Made by a program: the position numbers and the translations under genes
The notes under the pieces: model-generated
The model's input: only the letters and a program-made list of their open reading frames with translations
What the model was told of the DNA's origin: nothing
The model's database searches: none
Shown here: positions 6,737-14,725 of the stretch, one piece after another
Layout: every line of letters starts with the position of its first letter
Numbering within the stretch: the first letter of the stretch is position 1
DNA from: an uncultured Bacteroidota bacterium
GTDB lineage: Bacteria; Bacteroidota; Bacteroidia; Chitinophagales; Chitinophagaceae
DNA length: 64,000 bases
Direction of reading: 5' to 3'
Assembly (NCBI GenBank): GCA_903905065.1
Contig: CAIVEW010000100.1
Location: forward strand, 116,607-180,606

Positions 6737-9406
6737 TTATTCCGGCTCAAAACCAAGCATGAAGTTAAACTTGGCTATATTCTTAAGCCCGGTTGTTCCG
6801 GTTGTCGGATCATACCTGTCTATCCCGATACCGTAATCCAGCCCCAACAATCCAAACATCGGGAGGAATATCCTGATACCCACACCCACGTCGCGGTTTA
6901 GCTTAAAGGGATTGTAGGTTGCAAAGTTATCCCAACCGTTTGCCGCATCCGCAAACATAAGGCCGTATATAGTTGCCGTGGGGCTTAGAGAGAATGGATA
7001 GCGGAGCTCGCACTGGTACTTGTTAAATATTGTTCCAGCCGACTCATATATCTCATATCCACGCTGGCTGATGATATCCTTACCAATAAAATAAGAATAG
7101 CCCGAAAGCCCATCACCACCTACCTGGAAGCGCTCGAAAGGTGAGAATCCAATACCTGAGTTGTAATAACCAAGGAAGCCGTATTTAGCTGCCACCCTGA
7201 GCACAAGGTTGCCATATATTTGTTGATAAAAATCTGCTGTAAATTTATACTTGTGGTACTCTATCCACTTGTATTTCTGCTGATAAGACTCATTAGTATA
7301 GTCGAGACCGCTGAACGCGCTGTAAGGTGGCGTTATCTGTAAGGTAAATGAAATGTTGGACCCACCCTTAGGATATAACGGCGACGGAGTAATTGAATTG
7401 CGGGATAGTACGAACTTAAAGTGGAAGTCGTTGCTAAAGCCATCGGTAAAATTAGGCACCAGGGCATAATCTTTCAGGCGGTAGTTGTTGTAGAAAATAC
7501 CGTAGTTAAACACAAAGAAGTTATCCGGCCAGTTGAGGCGCTTGCCCATTGAAAGTCCGCCGCCTACCATACGGAGGAAGGACTGGTTTGGATTGGTGCC
7601 TATAGCGGCAGCGGAGTACTTACTATACACAATATTGGCAGTTAGCGAATTAGGCTTGTGGCCGCCTAGCCAAGGCTCAGTAAACGCAGTGTTCAGCGAG
7701 TTATAATAAGCGCCATTTGATGCATAACTGATCGAGAATTTCTGACCATCGCCCACGGGAAGCGGGTCCCAATATTTAGGCTGGAACAGGTGGCGAATGG
7801 CAAAGTTGTTAAACGTAACACCCACATTGCCGTAAAAGTTTACACCACCGCCAAAACCAGCAGAAAGCTGAAGCTGGTCGCTCGATTTTTCGACTACCGA
7901 GTAATCTATGTCCACGGTTCCGTCTTCAGGGTGTGGCTTAGGATTGATACCTATTTTCTCCTGGTCGAAGAACCCCAGGTTGGCAATCTCACGCTGCGAG
8001 CGAATAAGGTCGGACCGGCTGAATTTATTGCCCGGATAAGTATGTAACTCGCGACGTATCACGTGCTCGTTTGTTCTTTCATTGCCGGTGATGTTGATAT
8101 CCCTTATTGTAGCTTGTGAACCCTCCGATATGCGCATTTCAAAATTAATGGTATCCCCCATAATCGAAACTTCGACTGGTTCTATATTGAAGAACAAGTA
8201 ACCGTCGTCCATATAAAGGCTGCTCACATCTTCTCCCCCACCCTCAGGGCTCAGCTGGCGGCCCATACGGGTTTCGAGGAGCGACAAATTGTAGGTATCC
8301 CCTTTCTTTATGCCCAAAGTGTGGGTAAGGAACTCGCTTGAATACTTGGTATTTCCTTTCCAGGTGATATTGCCAAAATAATATTTGCGGCCTTCCTTTA
8401 CTTTGATGTCCACGTTAATGTTGCCATTCTTTACCGGGTATACCGTATCGGAAACGACAGCCGCATCACGGTAGCCAAGTGTATTGTAATAGCTCACTAA
8501 CGATTGCTTGTCTTCATCAAATTTCGACTGGTTGAATTTAGAAGAAGCGAAGAGCTTAAACCGGAAATATGGATCAAGAGCGTCAAGTGTCTTGGTAGGC
8601 GATAGAAACCCAAACTGGTTCATGTATTTTTTAAATGAACGCTTTGGTACGGGATACACATTCTTTTCATCATCCGGGTGTAGTGTGATGCGCGTATTCT
8701 CCTTGGTTCCTTTTAAAGTGCGTTTCAGTCGGCTGTCCATGGCATTCTGATTGCCAACAATATTTACCTGGTTGATGTGTGTCTTATTTCCCTTGTCAAT
8801 AACGAAGGTTAGTATCACTTTATTCACTGCCGCGGTGTCTTGCCGCTCCAAAACCTTTACTGTAACCCGGCCAAAACCTTTATCGGTGTAAAACTTCCTT
8901 ATGCGCTCAACCGCCTCTTTCTTGGTAGCTTCTGTAACAACCTTATTACTTACCAGTGAAACTTTTCCTTTCAGGTCTTTAGCTTCCGCGGGTTTTATAT
9001 TTCTGAAATTAAAGCGGCTCAGGCGGGGGCGTTCTTCCACCCCTATGTTAATAAATACTTTGTCCTCTATATATTTTGTAATTGTGATCTCCACGTTCGA
9101 GAACAGCTCCTGCTTCCAAAGCGCTTTGATTGCTTTTGCTAAATTCTCGTCGTTAGGTAAATGCAGCTTTTGACCAACAACAAGGTTAGTGACCGCGATA
9201 AGCAGGTCCTGGTCCAGGTATTTAGCCCCCGACACAGTAATGCCCGCAAGTTCATATTCCTTCACTTTCGGAAGATTGTCCGGCACTGCCTGGTTTTGCT
9301 GCAGCTTCAGCCCGCTACCGGTACCATTACCGATCTGCGCCGACGACCGGAAAGAACAAAAAAAGCAAACAAGTAAAACACAATATCTAATAACGCTTTT
9401 ATACAT
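6737..9406 (-). CDS. bamA: Outer-membrane protein assembly factor BamA (POTRA/Omp85)
   Basis: The protein has 889 residues if started at MYKSVIRYCVLLVCFFCSFRSSAQ, which gives a proper signal peptide. A start 14 codons upstream is open but would put residues before the signal and deepen the overlap with uppS. The N-terminal half holds consecutive POTRA domains (for example KEYELAGITVSGAKYLDQDLLIAV and TIRDINITGNERTNEHVIRRELHTYPGNKFSRSDL). The C-terminal half is an Omp85 beta-barrel with GGDGLSGYSYFIGKDIISQRGYE, the conserved RG(F/Y) loop region, and an aromatic-rich last strand (KFNFMLGFEPE). BamA folds and inserts outer-membrane proteins. It overlaps the end of uppS by 8 bases and is followed by two Skp-like chaperones. 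Confidence 0.95.
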   Translation of the reverse strand: MYKSVIRYCVLLVCFFCSFRSSAQIGNGTGSGLKLQQNQAVPDNLPKVKEYELAGITVSGAKYLDQDLLIAVTNLVVGQKLHLPNDENLAKAIKALWKQELFSNVEITITKYIEDKVFINIGVEERPRLSRFNFRNIKPAEAKDLKGKVSLVSNKVVTEATKKEAVERIRKFYTDKGFGRVTVKVLERQDTAAVNKVILTFVIDKGNKTHINQVNIVGNQNAMDSRLKRTLKGTKENTRITLHPDDEKNVYPVPKRSFKKYMNQFGFLSPTKTLDALDPYFRFKLFASSKFNQSKFDEDKQSLVSYYNTLGYRDAAVVSDTVYPVKNGNINVDIKVKEGRKYYFGNITWKGNTKYSSEFLTHTLGIKKGDTYNLSLLETRMGRQLSPEGGGEDVSSLYMDDGYLFFNIEPVEVSIMGDTINFEMRISEGSQATIRDINITGNERTNEHVIRRELHTYPGNKFSRSDLIRSQREIANLGFFDQEKIGINPKPHPEDGTVDIDYSVVEKSSDQLQLSAGFGGGVNFYGNVGVTFNNFAIRHLFQPKYWDPLPVGDGQKFSISYASNGAYYNSLNTAFTEPWLGGHKPNSLTANIVYSKYSAAAIGTNPNQSFLRMVGGGLSMGKRLNWPDNFFVFNYGIFYNNYRLKDYALVPNFTDGFSNDFHFKFVLSRNSITPSPLYPKGGSNISFTLQITPPYSAFSGLDYTNESYQQKYKWIEYHKYKFTADFYQQIYGNLVLRVAAKYGFLGYYNSGIGFSPFERFQVGGDGLSGYSYFIGKDIISQRGYEIYESAGTIFNKYQCELRYPFSLSPTATIYGLMFADAANGWDNFATYNPFKLNRDVGVGIRIFLPMFGLLGLDYGIGIDRYDPTTGTTGLKNIAKFNFMLGFEPE

Positions 9407-10160
9407 GCTGGTGGGTGCTAGTTTGAATTTGTTCACTGGTTTTGCCAAAACGGCGCTCGCGCTGCTGGTAATTCAGCAGAGCTTCAAATAAATTAGGTTT
9501 TCTGAAATCAGGCCAATGCACATTGGTAAAGTAAAGTTCTGCGTATGCCGCCTGGTATAGAAGGTAATTGCTTATCCGGTATTCTCCGCTGGTCCTTATC
9601 ATCAGTTCCGGATCAGGGAATGGCGCAGTATACAGATAGGTACTAAAACTGGCCTCAGTAATGTCTTCGGTTTTCAACTCGCCACTTGCCACCTTTTCCG
9701 CGATCTTTTTTGCGGCCATCACTATTTCCTGGCGGGAGCTGTAGCTCAATGCAAGAATAAGGTTGAGGCCTGTATTCATTGAGGTTATTTCTTTCGCTTC
9801 GTTCAGTTCTTTCTGGCAAATCTCCGGCAGACTGGCAAAATCACCGATCACGTGCAGTTTCACATTATTTTTCTTTAGTTCCTCTGCTTCCTTCCGTATG
9901 GTATTTACCAGCAATTCCATCAAGGCGTCTACCTCTTCTTTAGGCCGGTTCCAATTTTCTGTTGAAAAAGCATACAGCGTAAGATATTTTATCCCTATCT
10001 CGCCGCAGGCATTCACTATCTCGCGTACGCTAACCACTCCTTCGTAATGGCCATAGACCCTATCCTGCCCACGCTCTTTAGCCCAACGCCCGTTGCCATC
10101 CATAATAATGGCTATATGAGCGGGCAGCTTGCTGCGGTCAAGAGATTGCAATTCGTCCAT
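9399..10160 (-). CDS. uppS: Isoprenyl (undecaprenyl) diphosphate synthase UppS
   Basis: The protein has 253 residues from MDELQSLDRSKLPAHIAIIMDGNGRWAKERG, the standard start for this family. A start 18 codons upstream adds a non-conserved stretch and is not preferred. Motifs are HIAIIMDGNGRWA (substrate-binding aspartate in MDGNGRWA), YLTLYAFSTENWNRP, LNLILALSYSSRQEI and PDPELMIRTSGEYRISNYLLYQAAYAELYF. It is a cis-prenyltransferase that makes the C55 lipid carrier precursor for peptidoglycan and surface polysaccharides. It is the first visible gene of the envelope operon with bamA and ompH. Confidence 0.95.
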   Translation of the reverse strand: MDELQSLDRSKLPAHIAIIMDGNGRWAKERGQDRVYGHYEGVVSVREIVNACGEIGIKYLTLYAFSTENWNRPKEEVDALMELLVNTIRKEAEELKKNNVKLHVIGDFASLPEICQKELNEAKEITSMNTGLNLILALSYSSRQEIVMAAKKIAEKVASGELKTEDITEASFSTYLYTAPFPDPELMIRTSGEYRISNYLLYQAAYAELYFTNVHWPDFRKPNLFEALLNYQQRERRFGKTSEQIQTSTHQHV

Positions 10161-10373
10161 CTGGTATACTAGAAAAAGCCTGCCTGCTTTGCAAACAAGT
10201 GTGCGAAGGTACAAAAATAGGCTGTAGCCAATGGTAACAAAATATGCATATACAGTTTAACGCGATTTTAACTGCAAGCGGCGACTATTGCAAACACCTT
10301 TTATTGCATATGATTTTTGCCGGCTAATGATCAGGGTGTAGGACAAATTGTACTTTTAGAATAATATCTTTAA

Positions 10374-10517
10374 TTGCCCCGACCTTTAGGTCGCGAATGT
10401 GTGACAAATAGTGTAGGCTTCAGCCAAAATAGATATTGCGGGAGTTATCTGGTCGCTGCATTTTGGCTAAAGCCCACAGGTATTATTACTTCATCCCCGA
10501 CCTGAAGGTCGGGGCAA
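10374..10517. repeat. Nested palindromic element (REP/MITE-like)
   Basis: Two inverted repeats are nested in the 434-bp gap upstream of uppS. The outer arms (10374-10393 and 10498-10517, 20 bp, one mismatch) carry the core CCCCGACCT..AGGTCG, which is itself a palindrome. The inner arms (10412-10430 and 10460-10478, about two mismatches) carry GGCTTCAGCCAAAAT and its complement. There is no ORF inside. The architecture fits a REP/BIME or a small non-autonomous element. No REP-associated transposase lies in the window. The remainder of the gap (10161-10373) shows no gene. Confidence 0.75.
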
Positions 10518-10594
10518 CTGAATAGAAGATGCGATTTGCCTTGTTACAATAAAAATTATACTTTTTTTGCAATTTAAGTATTAGAAAAATCACT

Positions 10595-10738
10595 ATGAAC
10601 GAGACAAGATTTTTATCCAATGATAATGAAGAGAAAGAAGATTTGTTCGATGTTTTAATTGCAGAATTGCGCAAGGATGATGAAAGAATCAGTCTTGAAG
10701 AATTAGGAGAACAATTAAAACAGGAAGGTCTTTTATAA
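10595..10738 (+). CDS. Small 47-residue acidic ORF, hypothetical
   Basis: An ATG-started frame encodes MNETRFLSNDNEEKEDLF and continues to a C-terminus ISLEELGEQLKQEGLL, ending in TAA just before hmgA. It is acidic and probably helical. The tail resembles short antitoxin or regulatory tails in general character, but no family is recognised and no toxin partner lies next to it. It starts about 75 bases after the palindromic element and ends 52 bases before hmgA. It may be a genuine micro-protein or the remnant of a longer gene. Confidence 0.4.
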   Translation: MNETRFLSNDNEEKEDLFDVLIAELRKDDERISLEELGEQLKQEGLL

Positions 10739-10764
10739 AAAAACTGCCATTATCCATTTCTTTG

Positions 10765-10772
10765 TAATTTTG
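10765..10772 (+). promoter_or_regulatory. TAnnTTTG -7 box (TAATTTTG) before hmgA
   Basis: This matches the Bacteroidota -7 consensus and ends 17 bases before the hmgA ATG. No clear -33 TTTG is seen at 19-21 bases upstream, so this is a moderate call. Confidence 0.4.
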
Positions 10773-10789
10773 AATAAATAATTCACCCG

Positions 10790-11950
10790 ATGCCTCATTA
10801 TCATTCCGCAGGAAAAATACCTCCTAAGCGCCATACCCAGTTTCGCAAGCCTGATGGAGGCCTTTATTCTGAGCAGCTATTCAGCACAGAGGGTTTCTCG
10901 TCCAACTCATCTTTATTATACCATGTTCACCCGCCAACTAAGATTGTAAGAACCGAAGAGCCCGTGAATGTAGCGCCTATCGCTGCCACACCTAACATAC
11001 TGAAACACCGGAGTTTTAAAGGTTTTAAGGTAACCACCAACGCAGACTACCTTAGAAGCCGCAAGACGGTACTATTCAATAACGATGTGCAACTGACACT
11101 TGCAGCGCCCACTAAAGGACTGACCGAAAATGTGTTTTATAAAAATGCCGATACGGATGAAGTCCTTTTTATTCATGAGGGAAAGGGTACATTGAAAACG
11201 CAATATGGCCAGATACCGTTCGGATATGGAGATTATGTAGTTGTTCCGCGCGGCACCATTTATCAAATTGAATTTGAAAATGAGAATAACCGCCTGTTCA
11301 TAATTGAATCATTTAGCCCCATAACTTTCCCAAAACGCTATTTGAGCAAGTACGGCCAATTGCTGGAAAACTCACCATTTTGTGAGCGCGACCTGCGCCT
11401 GCCGCAGAACCTGGAAACCGTAGATAAAGAAGGTGAATACCTCATACAAGTGAAAAAGAAGGGATTTCTGTACCCTATCTGGTATGGCCACCACCCTTTT
11501 GACGTGATCGGCTGGGATGGTTGCGAATACCCTTATGCGCTGAGCATTCATGATTTTGAACCCATTACTGGCAGGGTACATCAGCCGCCACCTGTGCACC
11601 AGACATTTGATGCACACAACTTTGTGATATGCTCATTTGTGCCACGGCTTTTTGATTACCACCCATTAGCTATACCTGCGCCATATAATCACAGTAATAT
11701 AGACAGTGACGAAGTGCTGTACTATGTGGATGGTGACTTTATGAGCCGCAAGCACGTGGAGCGAGGTATGATAACCCTACACCCTGCCGGGATCCCCCAC
11801 GGGCCACACCCAGGCACCGTGGAGAAAAGTATAGGTGCCAAAGAAACCAAAGAGCTCGCAGTAATGGTGGATACCTTTCATCCGCTGATACTGACCAAGG
11901 ATGCGATAGACATAGAGGATGATAGCTATGTGTATAGTTGGATAGAGTAA
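10790..11950 (+). CDS. hmgA: Homogentisate 1,2-dioxygenase
   Basis: The protein has 386 residues. It begins MPHYHSAGKIPPKRHTQFRKPDGGLYSEQLFSTEGFSSNSSLLYHVHPPTKI, the conserved start of the bacterial HmgA family. The cupin core includes LFIHEGKGTLKTQYGQIPFGYGDYVVVPRGTIYQIEF. The Fe(II) site is visible as YNHSNIDSDEVLYY (His and Glu) and GIPHGPHPG (His). The enzyme opens the homogentisate ring to maleylacetoacetate in phenylalanine/tyrosine degradation. The next gene encodes HppD, which makes homogentisate, so the pair forms a catabolic unit. The 120-bp gap to hppD consists largely of 7-base repeats. Confidence 0.95.
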   Translation: MPHYHSAGKIPPKRHTQFRKPDGGLYSEQLFSTEGFSSNSSLLYHVHPPTKIVRTEEPVNVAPIAATPNILKHRSFKGFKVTTNADYLRSRKTVLFNNDVQLTLAAPTKGLTENVFYKNADTDEVLFIHEGKGTLKTQYGQIPFGYGDYVVVPRGTIYQIEFENENNRLFIIESFSPITFPKRYLSKYGQLLENSPFCERDLRLPQNLETVDKEGEYLIQVKKKGFLYPIWYGHHPFDVIGWDGCEYPYALSIHDFEPITGRVHQPPPVHQTFDAHNFVICSFVPRLFDYHPLAIPAPYNHSNIDSDEVLYYVDGDFMSRKHVERGMITLHPAGIPHGPHPGTVEKSIGAKETKELAVMVDTFHPLILTKDAIDIEDDSYVYSWIE

Positions 11951-11953
11951 GAG

Positions 11954-12066
11954 GTCAAAAGTTAAAAGTGAAAACCTAAAATTAATGCAGCTTTTAGCGT
12001 TTAACTTTTGATTTTTGCATTTGATTAAATAATACAATTTTCAGGTTTTCACTTTTAACTTTTAAC
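11954..12066. repeat. Heptamer-repeat block with a 21-bp inverted repeat
   Basis: The hmgA-hppD gap is built from 7-base units. 11954-11974 reads GTCAAAA GTTAAAA GTGAAAA; 11992-12022 reads TTTTAGC GTTTAAC TTTTGAT TTTTGCA and so on; 12046-12066 reads TTTTCAC TTTTAAC TTTTAAC. As a result 11957-11977 and 12043-12063 form a perfect 21-bp inverted repeat around a 65-base spacer. The last unit ends 4 bases before the hppD ATG. Confidence 0.8.
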
Positions 12067-12070
12067 TTAA

Positions 12071-13201
12071 ATGGATACACTTACCACCAGCCAGAAAATG
12101 ACACTCGCAAAAGATTTTTTACCGATCAATGGGACTGACCATATCGAATTGTATGTGGGCAATGCGAAGCAGGCCGCTCATTTCTACAAAACAGCATTCG
12201 GCTTCCAGTCGCTGGCATATGCGGGACCAGAGACCGGGATGCGTGATATTGCCTCTTATGTACTGCAACAAGGCAAGATACGGCTGGTGCTGACTACTCC
12301 GTTGAAATCGGCAAGTACAATATCGGAACATATCTACAAGCATGGCGACGGTGTAAAAATTCTCGCGCTTTGGGTAGACGACGCGTACAAATCTTTTGAG
12401 GAAACCGTGAGCCGCGGCGCGAAAGTATACATGGCGCCCAAAACCGTCAAGGACGATCATGGCGAAGTGCGCCTGGCGGGTATCTATACTTATGGCGAGA
12501 CAGTGCACATGTTTGTAGAGCGCAAAAATTACAATGGTGTATTCATGCCGGGTTACAAGGAATGGAAGAGCAGTTATAATCCGAAAGATGCCGGCCTGCT
12601 TTACGTGGATCATTGCGTAGGCAATGTGGGCTGGAACCGCATGAACCCAACCATAAAGTGGTATGAGGATGTGATGGGGTTTGTGAATATACTATCATTC
12701 GATGACAAGCAGATAAATACGGAATACTCGGCGCTCATGAGCAAGGTGATGAGCAATGGTAACGGTTTCGTGAAATTCCCGATCAATGAGCCGGCAGAAG
12801 GAAAGAAAAAATCGCAGATAGAAGAATACCTGGATTATTATGAGGGTGAGGGTGTGCAGCATATCGCCGTAGCTACCAAGGACATTATTGCTACCGTGCG
12901 CGATCTCAAGTCCCGCGGGGTGGAATTCCTGGATGCACCACCGGATGCTTACTATGACGAGTTGCCAACACGTGTGGGTAAAATAGATGAAGACATAGCG
13001 CCACTGAAAGAACTGGGTATTTTGGTTGATTGCGACGAAGAAGGCTACCTGCTGCAATTGTTTACCAAGCCGGTAGAAGACCGCCCTACCCTGTTCTTTG
13101 AGATCATTCAGCGCAAGGGCGCGCAGAGCTTTGGCGCAGGCAATTTTAAAGCATTGTTTGAAGCCATAGAACGCGAACAGGCAAAGAGAGGAAATCTGTA
13201 A
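12071..13201 (+). CDS. hppD: 4-hydroxyphenylpyruvate dioxygenase
   Basis: The protein has 376 residues with two VOC (glyoxalase-fold) domains. The first begins DHIELYVGNAKQAAHFYKTAFGFQSLAYAGPETG. The catalytic second domain supplies the iron ligands: His in LYVDHCVGNVGWNRM, His in EGVQHIAVATKDI, and Glu in RPTLFFEIIQRKG. The conserved C-terminus is GAQSFGAGNFKALFEAIEREQAKRGNL. The enzyme converts 4-hydroxyphenylpyruvate to homogentisate, the substrate of HmgA encoded just upstream. Length is typical. The start follows the heptamer-repeat block. Confidence 0.96.
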   Translation: MDTLTTSQKMTLAKDFLPINGTDHIELYVGNAKQAAHFYKTAFGFQSLAYAGPETGMRDIASYVLQQGKIRLVLTTPLKSASTISEHIYKHGDGVKILALWVDDAYKSFEETVSRGAKVYMAPKTVKDDHGEVRLAGIYTYGETVHMFVERKNYNGVFMPGYKEWKSSYNPKDAGLLYVDHCVGNVGWNRMNPTIKWYEDVMGFVNILSFDDKQINTEYSALMSKVMSNGNGFVKFPINEPAEGKKKSQIEEYLDYYEGEGVQHIAVATKDIIATVRDLKSRGVEFLDAPPDAYYDELPTRVGKIDEDIAPLKELGILVDCDEEGYLLQLFTKPVEDRPTLFFEIIQRKGAQSFGAGNFKALFEAIEREQAKRGNL

Positions 13202-13229
13202 AGAATACTATTCATTGTAAAATGAACCT

Positions 13230-14513
13230 ATGCGCAAAATATCGTTAAACATATTGCAAATGGCCCTTTGGGTCATTTGCTGTTTTATCGTAAACCCGGC
13301 GACAGCCCAGACCGTTATTAAGCTAGAAAAAGAAGGCAGCCAATACACGACTCATTGCGAGGTTAATGGCCTTAAACTGAAACTGGAGATCGCTACCGGT
13401 GCATTTGAAGTCGGCATTTCACCGGTGGAAGCCGCCTTTATGATCAAGAACGGCTACATTAAGAAATCGGATATTCTCGATGGCAAGTATTACGAGTCAG
13501 CTGACGGGGAAGTCAGAGGTGGCGCCGAAATCATACTCCGGAAGATCGACATTTCCGGCTATGTGCTAAAAGACGTAAAGGCTATAGTCATAGGGTCACA
13601 GAATATGCCACTGCTTATCGGGCAGAATGCATTATCAAGGATAGGTAAGATCACGATGGATTACAACAACAGTACGCTCACCATTGCCGATGGCCCCAAA
13701 AATGACCGGCCTATAGACCCTAATAATCCGCACGATATAGACAATGATAAAATAGAACTGGTACATGTAAATGGCGGAAAATTCAGAATGGGCAGCAACG
13801 ATGGGAAAGAAGAAGAAGCTCCCGTGCATGAGGTTACGGTAAAGAGTTTCAGTATTGGAAAATATGAAGTCACCGTTGGTCAGTTCCGGGAGTTCATTGA
13901 AGCAACCGGATACCGCACTACCGCGGAAAGTGAAGGCAGCGCTATATATCTTGGCGAAGGCAAACGAACGGTAATGAAGGGTGCAAACTGGAATTATAAT
14001 ACATCCGGTTTCCGGCACAAAGCATCTGAAGACTATGAACCGGTGCTTTTTACATCATGGTATGATGCCCAGCGGTTTTGCGAATGGATGAGTACGAAGA
14101 CCGGCAAGCATTACCGCTTGCCTACCGAAGCTGAATGGGAATATGCGGCAAAAGGAGGCGATTCAGCCAGGAACTTTAAATACAGCGGCAGTAATGACAT
14201 AGATGAGGTGGGCTGGTTCAAAGGGAATGCCGGCTGGCAGATAAGAGTTGCCGGGCTGAAGAAACCCAACCAGCTTGGCATTTACGATATGACCGGCAAT
14301 GTGCTGGAGTATTGTTCCGACTGGTTTGACAGCCACTACTATAAATACAGCCCTGCTGAAAACCCAAAAGGCCCCGAAGAGGGAAAAGAGAAAGTAGTGC
14401 GCGGTGGCGCGGTAACTAATGACGCAGTGGACTGCCGCAACACCGACCGGCATTGGGACGAGCCTACCTCACGGTGCAACTACAACGGTTTCAGGGTGGC
14501 TGTTGATGACTGA
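13230..14513 (+). CDS. Degenerate retropepsin domain fused to an FGE/SUMF1-like domain
   Basis: The protein has 427 residues. Signal peptide: about residues 1-27 (ending NPATAQ). Residues about 35-150 have the form of a retropepsin-like clan AA aspartic protease (YTTHCEVNGLKLKLEIATGAFEVGIS, then VIGSQNMPLLIGQNALSRIGKITMDYNNSTLTI). The catalytic D(T/S)GA motif reads ATGA with Ala55, so proteolysis is unlikely. After a linker comes a formylglycine-generating-enzyme fold (HVNGGKFRMGSND, HEVTVKSFSIGKYEVTVGQFREFI, PVLFTSWYDAQRFCEWMS, YRLPTEAEWEYAAKGG, DMTGNVLEYCSDWF, VVRGG, NGFRVA). Of the two FGE active-site cysteines the first position is Asn397 and only Cys402 remains, so a true FGE reaction is also doubtful. 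It lies 28 bases after hppD. Likely a periplasmic binding or scaffold protein. Confidence 0.85.
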   Translation: MRKISLNILQMALWVICCFIVNPATAQTVIKLEKEGSQYTTHCEVNGLKLKLEIATGAFEVGISPVEAAFMIKNGYIKKSDILDGKYYESADGEVRGGAEIILRKIDISGYVLKDVKAIVIGSQNMPLLIGQNALSRIGKITMDYNNSTLTIADGPKNDRPIDPNNPHDIDNDKIELVHVNGGKFRMGSNDGKEEEAPVHEVTVKSFSIGKYEVTVGQFREFIEATGYRTTAESEGSAIYLGEGKRTVMKGANWNYNTSGFRHKASEDYEPVLFTSWYDAQRFCEWMSTKTGKHYRLPTEAEWEYAAKGGDSARNFKYSGSNDIDEVGWFKGNAGWQIRVAGLKKPNQLGIYDMTGNVLEYCSDWFDSHYYKYSPAENPKGPEEGKEKVVRGGAVTNDAVDCRNTDRHWDEPTSRCNYNGFRVAVDD

Positions 14514-14671
14514 TAACTTTAGGATAGTAAAATTTGGCATAACATTTGTCGTTAAAGTGATTATTCTGATCTGTGCATGCGCCTTGTGCAATAATTCCTG
14601 TTTATTCAATTTTTTTTGAGTCTTTTAGTTTGATAGTCCCGTTGACCTCCTATTAAATTAGGTCGTTGTAA

Positions 14672-14679
14672 TATTTTTG
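14672..14679 (+). promoter_or_regulatory. TAnnTTTG -7 box (TATTTTTG)
   Basis: This is a consensus -7 box in the 212-bp gap before the first Ig-repeat gene, about 46 bases upstream of its ATG. The nearest upstream TTG (14642-14644) is further than the usual spacing. Nothing else in 14514-14725 is recognisable; it is AT-rich. Confidence 0.35.
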
Positions 14680-14725
14680 TTCGCATTAATAATTATTTTA
14701 TAATTTTATCTAAAACTATACCCCA

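Noticed and set aside
10486..10674. 62-residue minus-strand frame
   Set aside because: It crosses the palindromic element and has AT-rich, low-complexity composition.
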